A stretch of 64,000 nucleotides of DNA from Eleusine coracana subsp. coracana (GCA_032690845.1 CM064430.1:53107882-53171881); one strand, 5' to 3'; counted from the stretch's first letter, positions 49,768-61,698 are shown. Numbers and translations are program-made. Notes: generated from the sequence alone by a model not told the origin.

Positions 49768-51082
49768 GGGTTATTTTCCTCAATACCATTATTAAGGGAC
49801 ATCTTCTCCCCAACACCATTAGTAAAGAAGCCTTCTCATCAATACCATCTGTTACTTCCCCCCACTCTCCCCAGTACCAAATACCCTTTTAGCTGGTTAT
49901 TTTCTCCCGGTTTTACCCCTGCCACTAGTTTTACACATTCCAGCAACAAAAGATTTGTAAAAGTAGCAAAAAATAAAAAAAATAGAAAAATGCAAGATTG
50001 AAGCGTTAAAAAAATCCAAAAAAAGAAAACCGTAAATATGGATTTTCCTCTCCTTTTACCCTATACGTTGTTTCACCGTGCAAAGGAAAAAGAAATTTTT
50101 TTTGCCATGACCTCTAGACAAGTACATGATTCCATTAACATGGTTTTTGATAATAATTATTGACTCAATACAACAAAACGGTAATTGTCCAAATATAGCA
50201 CAACACATTATCCAACAATACAATTATCCAAACATAGCACAATAATAGTTCAACAACACAAGTAAACATATAAATTATTTATCACCAACAAATGACTTTT
50301 GTAGACTCTTTAGATGTAACATCAGATCTATTGTTTTGGGATAGCACCAACAACCTCTTAGCTGAGATAGTAGAAGTAGATGTACCAACCTCATCATCCC
50401 CATGCACAAGATTGACGATTCTTCTAGTGAGAGATCCAGGAGAAATAATGTCAGTTGGAATTGTCTTAGACTTTTTTAGCTTCTTTGGAGGGTGTTGCTT
50501 TTTATTCCTACATGATAATTGATTATTAAGTAACAAATAGAGAAGTTGTACACAAGTATGACATTGTTAATGAAAACAACAGTGATGGCCGGCCGATGAA
50601 GCAGACACCCTGAGCGAGCTGGGCGAGACCTCCATGCCGGGCGCCCTCTGCTCCCGCGCACCAGCGCTCACGCGGCCTGCTGCGAGCGCCGCCTGGCACC
50701 GAGTTCCGCCTCCCGCCTGGCTGCGCTCGTCGCCTGGGCCCGCGCCGCCTTGCCCCGGGCGCGCGCTCCCGCTTCCCGCCTCTCGCCTGGCTGCGCTCGC
50801 CTACCGCCTGGGCACCGCCTCCCGCCGATTGGCGCCGCCTCGCCGACGCGCCAGCAAGCGAGATCCGGCCGCCGCCAGTCGCTCGTGTTCGCGAGATCCG
50901 TCTGGACTCAGTTTGGAGATGGAGAGTAACAGGGGTAAAACGGGGAGAAAATTAAAGCTGAGAGAGTATTTGGTATTGGGGTGAGTGGAGAGAAGTAACA
51001 GATAGTATTAGGGAGAAGGCTTCTTTACTAATGGTGTTGAGGAGAAGATGTTCCTTAGTAATGGTACTGAGGAAAATAATCC
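49768..51082. mobile_element. Mutator-like element (MULE), non-autonomous, long terminal inverted repeats
   Basis: The first 155 or so bases (GGGTTATTTTCCTCAATACC ...) recur inverted at the other end (GGATTATTTTCCTCAGTACC ...) with roughly 85-90% identity by eye. The 10-base sequence TGATTGTGAG lies directly outside both ends (49758-49767 and 51083-51092), matching the 9-10-bp target duplication of Mutator elements. The 1315-bp body has no transposase. The interior holds an AT-rich part and a sharply GC-rich segment (50580-50930) with a Pro/Arg/Ala-rich frame, which may be captured host DNA as in Pack-MULEs. Confidence 0.92.
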
Positions 51083-51092
51083 TGATTGTGAG

Positions 51093-52305
51093 CCCTTTGT
51101 GCTCTCTAACACCCTCACGTGGCCGTCATGGATGTCAGATTCAGCGGCAATGAACCACATCCGTCAAGCAATCCACCCACTGCAGCTTTGTGATGAGTTC
51201 GAACCTCGATCAAAACTTAGCGAAGGTAAACCATGAGCTACATTCTTGGTTTCATTGCTCTCTGCAATCTCGCTTTCAAAAAAATTAAAAATCCATGGCC
51301 TTGTTACTCCCCTCGGTCAATAACGAATTGGTCAATAACTTATTAACACGGCCAGTTAATACATCTCATCAGAAATTGTGGTGACTGACAAAATTGAATG
51401 TGGTGTCCGTGTTCATGCTTCAGGTTCAGGGTGCTGCCAGCAATTATTCATTTTCTGAAATAAATCAAAGGAAGCAGTAAAAGTTGGATTCCATGGAAGG
51501 CAACCAGCTAGATAGATATGTCATGGATCAGTGTGAGGACGAATAGCATGTTGCACAATGTCGTAGTGTTGAGTGTACCATTTGGTCTTGCTCACATCAA
51601 TTAACTATAGTCTCTGTTTCGGTTGTAAGTGCAGGTGTAGACATTTTGGCTGTATCAGAAATAATGTCTGCAAATTCAGATAATCATTTTGTGAACATAT
51701 GGACAAATTTTCTGAATGCACGAACACCCTGTTTCTATGTTTCATTTGTGATACAAATCATAGGACATGTCTCATGTTTTTCAGAGAATACTGTTAAATG
51801 CAGATTAAACTTTCAGAGAATACTGTTAAATGAACACACCTAAAATGTAGAAGTTCATTTTCAGGCTTGCAATCATTTTATTTCGAGGTTTAGAAATGAC
51901 TACAAATGTAGATGGGTTCTCATCAGATGTAAGCAAGTGCTTGTGTTCATTGTTGTAAAGAAATGGCATCACGGTTTCAATGGAGATCAATTCACCAATG
52001 GGTTTACTCTGGAGATCGCTTCAGCAAAGGCATACGCCTCCTGATTGCCACTATCCGCGACGACAGCAAGGCGTACGTACGACTGGATCCAACTGGAGAC
52101 GAACGTCAACTGTACCTCTTGATTTCCGGCGCCACAACGTTAGTGGTGGCTGGGACTACAGTTGGCGGCCCGTACATCGGTCGGATGCGGAGTTTCTTTT
52201 TTACCCAACGGTGACGCAATCCGTAATTTGTTAAATTACCTACTCAATTACAGATTTGTCCATATAAATTGATGGTCAGATTTGATCTATACTACTTTCC
52301 TACTC
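51093..52305. other. Intergenic, no gene recognised
   Basis: Two overlapping frames at 51963-52234 are the longest open stretches. Neither shows a domain I recognise. Confidence 0.4.
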
Positions 52306-52308
52306 TAA

Positions 52309-53506
52309 AAACATCTCTAGTGGTGTCTCTCAAATGAGACCCCTACTCTTTTATTTAAGACCCGGGTACTACTTTTAGGGTGTGTTTGATAGGGCTTGTG
52401 CTTATATAATAAATTGCTTATACTCTAACTTATCTATCAAAAGTGCTTATTCAACTTATTTGGCTTATGTAGCATAAATAGTCAAACCGTTTGACAAAAA
52501 TGCTTATTCAAACGGCTTATCTAGAGAGTAAGTACCAAAAAGCTAGTATTTGGTGCTTATACAAAACTGCTAATGCTAGTATAAATTCTAAAACTGCTTA
52601 TAGCTGCTTATGTCAATAAGCACTTATAGGTTCAACCCATTTGACAGGGCTTATGGCTTATTATTGCATAAGCAGTTTAATAAACAGTTCGATAAGCCCT
52701 GTCAAACACACTCTTACTCAGTCAAATTTTCTTTCACAACTCCAGCGGTACTACTCAAAACAAGACTCATTTCTCTACTGTCAGATGGGACCCACTCGTC
52801 ATTGACACAAACATCACCCACACGTGGGACCCGCTTGTCATTGAGAAGGAAAGGCGCTCAGGATTCTTCACGCGGCGGCCACGTCCTCGTCGGGTGAGGA
52901 GGGTTGACGGCGGCGGTCGTCGGCTTCGGGGCTCCAGCTAGCAGGGAGGTGGACGACGGCGGAAGGTGGACGACGACGGAGGTGGACGATGTCGAGCTCG
53001 CAGCTGTAGGAAGGCGTCGTTGGGGATGGAATCGACGGCCATGGTCGACCAAATGTAGAGCTCCGGCGCAGCGGTAGATGGCTACCATGGTCCACTCCAG
53101 ACGTTGCTCTGCGGCATCCCCTGCCGCCACCGCGCCGCCGCCGCAGCCCCGCCCGCCCCCGCCGTCAGAAGGCACGAGATCTAGATCTTGGAGCACTGGT
53201 GGAGATCCGGCCATGGGGAGAGGTGTGTGGCGGGGGAGAGGGGGTGCGGCGGGATCGGATGGCGGGTTGGGTGCATTGACTCGTCGGGAGATGGAGAGAA
53301 GAGGAAAAGGAGGGAAGAAAAAAAGAGAAAAAAGAAAAATTGGTAGGGTTCATAAATGATTGGGCTCCAAAAGCTGCTGATGGGAGGATTTGAGAAGGCT
53401 AGTAAAATGAGAGACCAAATAGTCAGCCTGCTGGAGTTGATTTTTTGGATCAAATTCTCAAAAAATAAAATAAAAATCCTGTTTGAGAGGCCTGCTGGAG
53501 ATGCTC
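52309..53506. mobile_element. GC-cored element with GAGCATCTCC-type ends
   Basis: The left end AAACATCTCTAGTGG and the inverted right end GAGCATCTCCAGCAGG share the family terminus seen at 2469-3612 and 17431-18518. TAA lies outside both ends and may be the target duplication. Repeated TGGGACCC and CTTGTCATTGA motifs lie inside the left end, and a GC-rich core runs 52850-53290. The right terminus (CCTGTTTGAGAGGCCTGCTG) is identical to the one ending near 3612, so these are copies of one family. A Tourist-like MITE is nested at 52378-52713. Confidence 0.7.
52378..52713. mobile_element. Tourist-like MITE nested in the GC-cored element
   Basis: Ends GGGTGTGTTTGATAGGGCTT and GAGTGTGTTTGACAGGGCTT (inverted right end) with TTA duplicated at 52375-52377 and 52714-52716. 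The 336-bp body repeats GCTTAT/ATAAGC words throughout. Confidence 0.88.
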
Positions 53507-53608
53507 TAAGTAATATAATCCACCGTAACGGGAGTCTAAAAATAACACACACACAGAAAAGAGGTGAAGAGGGGAGCACCGGTAAGGCAAGCTGGAGACT
53601 ATGCGAGT

Positions 53609-53941
53609 GGGTGTGTTTGTTTCTTGGGGTCTAAATTTTAGTGGGGTTATATCAATTATTAAAATATTACATATAATTATTAAATATAAAACTAATTACA
53701 GAGTTATGCACATCAGCATGATAAATTCATTAAGCTTAATTAAGTTATTATTAAGAGATGTTTACTATAGCATCATATTATCTAATTATGATCTAATTAG
53801 TCTTAATAGATTTGTCTTGTCATTCAGAGGGAAGGTTATGGACTGGATTTTATCAGTAATCTATATTTAATACTCCTAATTAGTATCACAATATTTGATG
53901 AGACAAGTCTAAAAATTAGATGGGTGAAAACAAACACACCC
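53609..53941. mobile_element. MITE, GGGTGTGTTTG family, copy 1
   Basis: Inverted ends GGGTGTGTTTGTTTC and GGGTGTGTTTGTTTT enclose an AT-rich 333-bp body. The body is closely similar in sequence and order to the element at 56125-56553. The target duplication is not clear. Confidence 0.82.
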
Positions 53942-54022
53942 AAATATAAGTGCCTAGTGTGTATCAAGCTAGTTTCAGAGGAACTTGTCTTGGTCTGTCT
54001 GGAGTTTGACCCAAGATGTGGG

Positions 54023-54167
54023 CAGGGGCGAAGCCAGGCGAGACCAGCGTTGGGGTCAGCTCCATTGCCGGCCGTGGTTAGCAGCAGGAAATACAATGAT
54101 TTCTCACTGATTTTTGGAAAATCGTTGGGGTCAGCTGACCCAAAAAAAGGGCCTGGCTCCGCCCCTG
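54023..54167. mobile_element. hAT-type MITE
   Basis: A 145-bp element with ends CAGGGGCGAAGCCAGG and CAGGGGCGGAGCCAGG (inverted right end), one mismatch in 16. It is flanked by a perfect 8-bp duplication GATGTGGG (54015-54022 and 54168-54175), as expected for hAT insertion. Confidence 0.95.
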
Positions 54168-54519
54168 GATGTGGGTCTTCGTGCGTTCAATCATGTATCA
54201 AACTGTGCTATAAACCCACATACGAATACTCCAAGTATTCAAAAGGTATATTAAAGCAACAAGTATTCAATTTGAGCCGCTATTTTCAACAGAAAAATGA
54301 GATTGGGTTTCAAGTTACAACGTACAACAATGCTACATTGGGCGAGCCAGCAAGTGTTGTACGTCGGTTGCATCATTAGTGCGACATTGGATTTCAAGTA
54401 ACTTGATTGTACCATTTCAAAAAAAAAACTTGATTGCAATAGAAAATTAAAGTTTTAAAAAATGAGTTACAACCAGGAAAGTGAAAAACAATAGAACCTG
54501 TTTAGTCAAAAAATTACTA

Positions 54520-54891
54520 CTCCCTCCGTCCCTCAAAGGCTGTCTGCCGAAAATTTCGGGGAAAACAAGAGAAGTGTAAAAATACATTGCTGCCCTCATT
54601 TAATACAATCCAGTCCTAGGTGCAAGGACAGTCCTAGGTGCAAGGACGACGCAGCTGCGCTGCTCCCTACCGTGTGCAGCCTTTTTTGTTTGTTTATTTA
54701 GTGTGTGGAGACGATGAGGTGTAGCATTTTCAATTTGTTTTTTCAACTGGACGAGACATGTGCAGTAGACAAGATGGGCCTACAGCATATTGACTAAAGA
54801 GCTGGCGTTGTTTTTCTCTCGGGACTATCCCAGAGCGACAATCTTTCAGTGAAAACTTTTTTGAGCTAAAACAACAATCTTTGAGAGGGAG
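54520..54891. mobile_element. Stowaway-like element
   Basis: Ends CTCCCTCCGTCCCTCAAAG and CTCCCTCTCAAAG (inverted right end) with TA on both sides (54518-54519 and 54892-54893). The 372-bp body is non-coding and contains a short tandem duplication of GTCCTAGGTGCAAGGAC near 54610. Confidence 0.75.
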
Positions 54892-55745
54892 TACTAGCTA
54901 GCTGTGCGCGTAGGCGACAAGTTCATTGTTGTGGTGCAGTGAACAGAACCGAACAGTGACCTCGCGGGATGGAATACTACTACTACTGAGAACGTATTAT
55001 ATTTTATTATATTTTATATAATGTATAAAAAAATCAAAAAAAAATATGAGTAAATAGATAATACAATCATTTATCATTATGTAAAAGTTGAGATGCAACC
55101 GATATTTATATAATAAGAAACAAAAAAGAGAAACCATACAGTAAATAGTTGCGGGTTGTACTGTTTATGTCGAACCCACAACCCGTTCTATAGTTGCACT
55201 GATTTCATTTTTTTGTTATGTCTTACACGAAATTTCGTTGCACATACGATTTTGCATGATGGTAAAAAATTGCATGATGTATCTATTTATATTTTTATTG
55301 TAATTTTTATATATGTATTTTTGGCGTTGTAACAAATAAGAGCACGGGAGCACACGACCCGCAAGGCGACCCGCAGGGAGCACTATAGTAGCAGCAGAAG
55401 CATGATACAGATACCAATAGTTCAGAAAATGAGTTCATCATCTCCAGACAGTGTTCACTATTCTGGAAGGAGATGGCGAGCGTACGGACCTCAGCGTGAA
55501 CTATGGGTGGACGTTTCCAATGAAAGGCTTGGCGACCTCTGTTTCGATACCTTAGCAAGAGAGGACACGGGCAAATTTAACAGCATCTAATTGCTAAAGG
55601 ATCCTGCTGAAAGCCTCCATCACAAATAAGCAGAGGATAAAATAGAGCATCACACGAATCACAAATAAGCAGAGGATAGAACAAAGAACGTCACACGAAT
55701 CCATGCCTCTTCTCTTATTCTACTGCAAGTCTCACCTCGATTGCA
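54892..55745. other. Spacer; right part matches 43.9-44.2 kb
   Basis: AT-rich to 55310. From about 55430 the sequence is a diverged copy of 43900-44160, the flank downstream of the subtilase fragment. It is therefore part of the same duplicated gene end. Confidence 0.65.
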
Positions 55746-58480
55746 TCAGTTCCTACACTGGAAAGCCACCAGGCTCTTGAACTCCCACCCCGCCTTCCGG
55801 TTTCCTCCGGCTTTGTTTCTGAACTCGATGGTGTAGCTCCTTGTCTCCATGTGCTCCTTGAAATCCAGGATAGTCGGTGTCACGATCACGGTCACCTCCT
55901 CCGGCGCAGCGTAGCTGACAGTGTACGTCTCGGCCTTCTATGACACGACGTCACCGTCCGCGTGAGCGTGCGGACGTGTGTGTGGTTGTCGAAGACCACG
56001 ACCAAGGACGGGTAGTTGAGTCCGGCGGGGCCGTCGGGGAGCTTTCGAGTGCAGCTGGTCAAATCAGGCGCGAAACGCTGCAGCTCCTACACGGTGTAAT
56101 TCAGCGAGCAGAGGAAATCGACGCGGGCGTGTTTTGTTTTTTTTTTCTACATTTTAGTGAGGTCATATTAATTATTAAAATATTATATATAATTATTAAA
56201 TATATATTAAATATAAAATTAATTATAGAGTTAAATGTTTATTAGTGTGATAAATTTATTAAGCTTAATTAAATCATTATTAAAAGATGTTTATTATAGC
56301 ATTATATTATCTAATCATGATTTAATTAGTTTTAATAAATTTATCTCATCATTTAAAGGAATGGTTATAAACTGTTTTATCAGTATTTATATTTAATACT
56401 TTTAATTAGTATAGTTTTAATAGATTTATCTCATCATTTAAAGAAAAAGTTATAAACTGTTTTATCAATAATTTATATTTAATACTTCTAATTAGTATTA
56501 TAATATTCGATAAGATAAATCTAAAAATTAAAGAGACGAAAACGAACACACCCGGCCAGCGCCCCCGCGTCATAGACGAGGCCCCGGTCCAGCGCGAGTT
56601 GTGGGCGGACGTGCCCGGCCCCGACAGCAAAAGGCGTCGCGGTCGTGACGCCACGGCTGCTGCCGATGACCGCATTCTCGAGAATGTCCCAGTCCGTGTT
56701 GTCGAGTGTGGCGGCAGTGGTGATCAGCGTGGAACCAAATCATGGCCGGCGTCCATTCAGCGTGCTTCTTCTTGATCAGCGCTGCGACACCGGCAATGTG
56801 CGGACATGCCATGGACGTGCCAGACTCCATCACGTAGTCACCCTTCCAGGCCACGGGGATGTCTTGGTCAGGCGCTATGATGTCGGGCTGGGGAATAATC
56901 TTGTCGCCTTGGTGCTCTGTACCTCCCTGATCGCACGGCTGTCACTGTCCTGGAGATTCGGAAAATATCTCACGTTGTCTCGTTCTATAGTACGCATTAA
57001 GCACATGATTTTGTTGTTAATTAAAGAAACGTGGATTTGTCACTACCTTCCGGATTCAAAGCAGCAGGTCTGACGAAGACAGTGAGAACTGAGAAGACAA
57101 GTCGATGTGAGGATATTGTTTTTTTTTCACGCCACTGCTCTCCCACTGTTTCTGCATCCGTGCTGAGCGGTATGGGTATAGACTGTTGTCTCTTACGTAG
57201 TAGTATAACTTAGCGTGGTGAATATATGGATTGTCCACTGCCATTTTTGCTCAATACTTCGACGGGGATTCTCCGCCGACTTTTTTAGTCATCTTTTTGT
57301 TCAATGCCACAAACCGTCATGGACTTAATGCACGAGGTGAATGAAGAGTCCGCTGATGTTGTTCCTGCATTTTCAGGAGGTTGAGAAACAGAAGGCCCGG
57401 CTCTGCTGCCAGAGCTTCTAGACCGTAGCGATAATCCTGTTACTTGGGAGAACATTGTGCCACCACGAGATGGTGTCAGCCATTCATAATGGTGTCGTGT
57501 GGGCTGCGAATAGTGGGAGGAAATCCGCATTGATGTCGGGCTTGAGCAGTTGCGGGATAACTGGGTTAGGACCACGCGACCGACGAGAACTTCACAACCA
57601 TCCGCGCCTGGTTCTCACCGACGATGGTCTCGTAGGTGAACTTCAAAAACACTAGCCAAGCGCATGAGCTGCTCCCCATTGGCGCGGCTGAGAAAAATAG
57701 TCAGCATGTCAAAAACGATGGCTTTTATATCCCATCTCCATACTAGCTCCACCTGTCTATAATAATCCATCCAACTCCACTAGCAATCCAGCATCACACA
57801 TCACAGACTTCATAGCCGTTTGCTCATCCATCCATGCACAAGACAAGTGCCCCTCGCCAATCGCAAGAGTATGCTTATTGCAAGAGATAGACTTTTAGCA
57901 GGACCATGTTGCTGCCATTGGTCTTCTTCGTATAAAGTGATTGACCTGCCCCGTGTAAAGTGCGATTGGTCCGTGAGTGCTCATCGAATCATCGCCAAGC
58001 CTGACGCTCCTCGGATAGAGCTAGTCCATGGTGGTGGCATCGACCGTGGTCATCCATGACACCACATTGATCAACAAAGATGCTTGTGGTCCAATGTTGC
58101 CTCTTGCAAGGACTATGTAAACTCATCTGTGCTCGACACCAAAAATAGGAATGACAAGCGAGTTATTGTGAAATAGAAACACCTTGTAATAGCACATGGA
58201 CATAGAGATGATGTTGATGCAGAGCGCCTGAGCCCACGATAGGGACATAGAGTGGTTGCTGCGGTTACGTGAATAAATCCAATTAGGGAATTTTTGCAAC
58301 CAGACCTACAGTTCTTGGTGGTGGACCTTTGTAGTGGACCTAGTGGGTATATGCCCCCCCCCCCCCCAATGAGCTTATTGTCAAGAGATGGCAGTGGGGT
58401 ATATGCAACCTGTCCTCTTCAATGCCAGTTCATGCCAAGGACAACATGCACTATGCCTTATCGTCGGTGAATTAGAGAAC
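55746..58480 (-). pseudogene. Subtilisin-like serine protease pseudogene, copy B
   Basis: Minus-strand pieces run in the normal order of a plant subtilase. They are a propeptide-like relic (58480-58370), a segment matching copy A after its His motif (58200-57820), a region with FTYETIVGENQARMVVKF (57690-57430), the catalytic Ser block [20 protein letters not shown] (Ser codon 56813-56815), then [20 protein letters not shown]. The C-terminal domain follows, with LNYPS, HVRTLTRTVT, then METRSYTIEFRNKAGGN and a stop at 55746. Frameshifts and stops occur throughout, and a MITE (56125-56553) is inserted before the C-terminal domain. The Asp and His part of the triad is largely lost. It is not a functional protease. 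Confidence 0.88.
56125..56553. mobile_element. MITE, GGGTGTGTTTG family, copy 2, inside the subtilase pseudogene
   Basis: Ends GGGCGTGTTTTG and GGGTGTGTTCG (inverted right end) enclose an AT-rich body like that at 53609-53941. It is longer because an internal block (TTTTAATAGATTTATCTCAT ... TATTTAATACTT) is tandemly duplicated at about 56320-56510. It interrupts the subtilase reading frame between [10 protein letters not shown] and RVDFLC. Confidence 0.85.
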
Positions 58481-58789
58481 TATAAACTCGTGAGGGCACT
58501 AGTAGTAGCAGAACAACGAAGGATTAGTATCATAGATGTAGAGAATGCATCTAGAAGGGGACTAAACATGGGGCGAGTGGGTGGTCATCATAGAACTATA
58601 CCAACTCTTGTAGGTAGCAAATTTAGATGGCTTGGACAGGTGGTTCGTGTGGATGATGTACGTCGTGGAGGTCCATTGCTATTACACAAATAAACCGAGC
58701 TAGAGCATTTTTGCAAGAGTAACCTTTGTTGTGGCCTAGTGGGTATATGCCCCCCCCCCCCTTGACCTTGTTGTCAAGAGACGGATGCC
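58481..58789. other. Spacer between subtilase copies, with poly-C tracts
   Basis: Two short poly-C tracts sit in the same phrase GTGGGTATATGCCCCC at about 58340 and 58742, so the segment is internally duplicated. A frame with KFRWLGQVVRVDD (about 58615-58660) faintly resembles a retroelement C-terminus, but I do not call it. Confidence 0.45.
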
Positions 58790-60030
58790 GACACCTTGGT
58801 CACTATCCGCGTAAGCGTGCGGACGTGCATGTGGTCGTCGAAGACCATGACGAAGGACGGATAGTTGAGGTTGGCTGCATGTGTAGTTAAGGAAGCTAAT
58901 GGATACGCTGACGAGAAAGCGTAGGATATGACCTGCTTCCCATTGGCGTGTCTAGGAAAGATAGTCGGCGTGTCAACTACGATGGCTTCTATACCATCTC
59001 CATACTAGCTCTACCTATCTATTATAATCCACCCAACTCCACCAACATCACAGACCTCATTGCCGTCTGCCCATCCATCCATGCACACGACAAGTTCCCC
59101 CATGATCATTGCTGGTGTAAGAGTGTGCTTATTACAAGAGATGGACTTCAGCGAGGCCATGCTGCTGCCGTTGGCCTTCTCGGCGTAAAGCGATTGGCTG
59201 GTTAGCACCGAACCATCGCCAAGCTTGACGGTCACGGGAAAGAGTCGGTCCATGTTGGTGGCGCTGATGGTGGTCATCCACGGAGCCACATTGATAACCA
59301 AATATGCTATTGGCCTAGTATTGCCTCCCACAACCACAACAAACACCCCTTACCGCTTGGCGCCGAACGTAGCAATGGCCAGGGAGTCGCTGTGAAACTG
59401 AGACACCTCGTAGTAGCCAGTGGACATAGAGATGATGTCGACGCCGTCCTTCACCATGATGTCAATTGCCGTGATGATGTCGGCTATTGGGGTCTCTTTG
59501 GACACCTTGTACATGGCGATCTTCGCCTTGGGCGCAACGCCCCTCGCCGTGCCCTGCGCGAACATGCCAACGCCGATGTCATGAACCTCTGATCCCATGA
59601 CCGTCGATGCCACATGAATGTCATGCCCGTTTGTGTCCCTTGGGGATGGAAGCCCCATGGTTTCCTTGCCGATGACAAAGGCCTTTGCGCCGATGAGCTT
59701 GTTGTTGCGTAAGCTAGGTTTGAAATCCTCGATGTTCACAAACTTGCCCTTCCAACTCGAACGAACAAGGCCAAGCCCCTCATTGCTGAAGCTCTGGCTC
59801 TCCGTCCATATGCCCGTGACGACAAAGCCAATGATGATGCCATCGCCGAAGTTTGTCTTCTTCTAGGCACCAAACCCGGGATCCAGCCCAAGGAATCCTG
59901 GTGACCTTGTTGTCAAGTGACGGAGCAACCTTTCCTCCTCAACATCGGGGGCGTTGGACATGCTCCATGCCTTGTCGTCGGTGAGGTGGACAGCGAACCC
60001 ATGCATCACGGCGTTGTACACGTACAAAAT
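58790..60030 (-). pseudogene. Subtilisin-like serine protease pseudogene, copy A
   Basis: The minus-strand order is as follows. Propeptide (I9) end: YVYNAVMHGFAVHLTDDKA and TTRSPGFLGLDPGFGA. Then a stop TAG (59863-59865) where Trp is usual. Then the Asp motif, reading GFVVTGIW instead of GFVDTGIW, so the catalytic Asp is Val (59818-59820). Then the His block SPRDTNGHDIHVAST, in which GHGTH has become GHDIH. A stop TAA follows at 59350-59352, then the middle region VINVAPWMTTISATNMDRLF. The frame finally jumps, after a deletion that removes the Ser domain, to the C-terminal domain LNYPSFVMVFDDHMHVRTLT (about 58870). It is dead by several independent lesions. Confidence 0.9.
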
Positions 60031-61690
60031 GTTGTTTTTTTTATGGTCAGGCGGGAGGGGGGGGGGGGGAGGAGAACTCCCCACCTGAATTGGGCCAATA
60101 CAAGTTTACAACAAACATTTTAAGAGGGGATGGGAATGTAAGGATTACGTGGGATGAAATACAAACTATAGGCACTAATGATACGGGAACTTTTCCACAT
60201 ATACGTAGTGTCGCGCCCACAAAATCAGATATTAAGATCTTCAACACAGAGCAGAGCAATCTAAGGCAACACCCTCAAGAGGGAATGTGACTTTGTTGCC
60301 CCGATCCAGCAAACTTTGTTGGACCTAGGTTTTCACCCAAATGGCTCTTAAGGCCGGTAGTAGAGTGCACCGCAACAACGCTTTCAAGAAAGGGAATGAC
60401 GCACGAGACACCACCACTATTGACTGAGTAAGGTTTTCACCTGGAGCACTTTGCCTTCTTGTTGCGCATGTTGGAAACATGTCGATCGAACCACCTCAAC
60501 CTGCAGTAAGAAGCACACATACACTGTACATCGACAAGAGATGAGATGAGGCACTACCACCATGGGCGTGCCTCGGTCTTCTGTACTCGATGGAGAACAT
60601 GTCATCGACGTGACCACCACACCGAGCTCGCGAACCTTTGATTGCAGCTTCCACGACCAGAGCTGCCGAACCAAGGAACCTTACCAAAATGAAGAACGCC
60701 ACTACATCCAGCCGTTTGAGCCCTTGTTGCTCGCAGGACGACGGAGCGTAGTGCGTCCTCTATGAGCAGAGAAGATGGCAGCTACCCCGAGTCATGAGAC
60801 TTTGATGTCGGCGTAGAGACTCGGTGGAGCACGAGGTGGGATCCGGTTGTGCACCTCGAGGGTGACCAGATCCGGGTCATGTAAGGCTGGATCTGACCAT
60901 GGACGAGCTGAAGAGGAGGACGATGGCGTCGTACGCATCGCTGCCGCCGCACCGCTTCGAACGCCGAAACATGGCCATCGATGTCGTTGACGGTGAGCAG
61001 GAGCCGAAACAGCACGCATCACTGCGCAGTGCCGTCCGCGCCCTTGAGCAGCAGCAACAACGCAACCAGCCGCCAGCCGCCGCATCGACGCCTTCTCCTT
61101 TTCCGCTTCGGGGCCGAGCTCTCCGTGTAGATACAGTAATGGAGAGACCGGATCCAACGACGGCGATGCCGAAGCTTCCGCGGGGGAGCCTGGGGAGGCC
61201 ACAAGGAGCTAGTGGGGGTGGGGGTGGAGGAGCGGCAAGTTGTGGGCGAGATCCTGGCCACGGAAGAGAAAGGTGGTCCTACCGCCGCCATCCTTGTGGC
61301 CACCTGCATTGGCCGACGACCCACTCCGACGGCGGCGAGGGGGTTCAAGCTCGGGGGAGAGGCTTAGGGTGGCAACGCTGCCTCGTTCTTCGGTCGGTCT
61401 GCACTTTGTCAGGCAACGCTGGTGATAAAGTCCGGCAAGAGCTCGTCCCGCAACACGACAACGCAAAGGAGACGATCGGCCAGTGATGCATATGTGATGG
61501 AACAAACGCAAAGAAATAAATACTGTACTCAGATTTTCCACAGTAAGGACATGGATCAGATGCAACAGGTAGATTGGCGAACAGAGCAATGCGTGGTGGA
61601 GATGAGATGACCGAGCATCCAATGTCGTGCTGTTGTGGGGATGCTTGCAGTGGTAGCAACTATGTGGATCAGAGTCCAGTCCAGAACATC
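60031..61690. other. Region of uncertain origin upstream of the subtilase pseudogene
   Basis: Homology to subtilase ends near 60030, before the signal peptide. The rest has frames on both strands, the longest being 195 codons at 60899-61486 (plus), but no recognised domain. A block near 61370-61440 (GGTCGGTCTGCACTTTGTCA) recurs diverged at about 63150-63215. A G-run lies at about 60056-60069. Confidence 0.4.
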
Positions 61691-61698
61691 AATGCGTC

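Noticed and set aside
51963..52234. Two overlapping 83-84-codon frames.
   Set aside because: I could not tie either to a known family with enough residues to justify a call.
60899..61486. A 195-codon plus-strand frame.
   Set aside because: The second half is Gly/Arg/His low complexity, the reverse strand is also open, and no domain was recognised.
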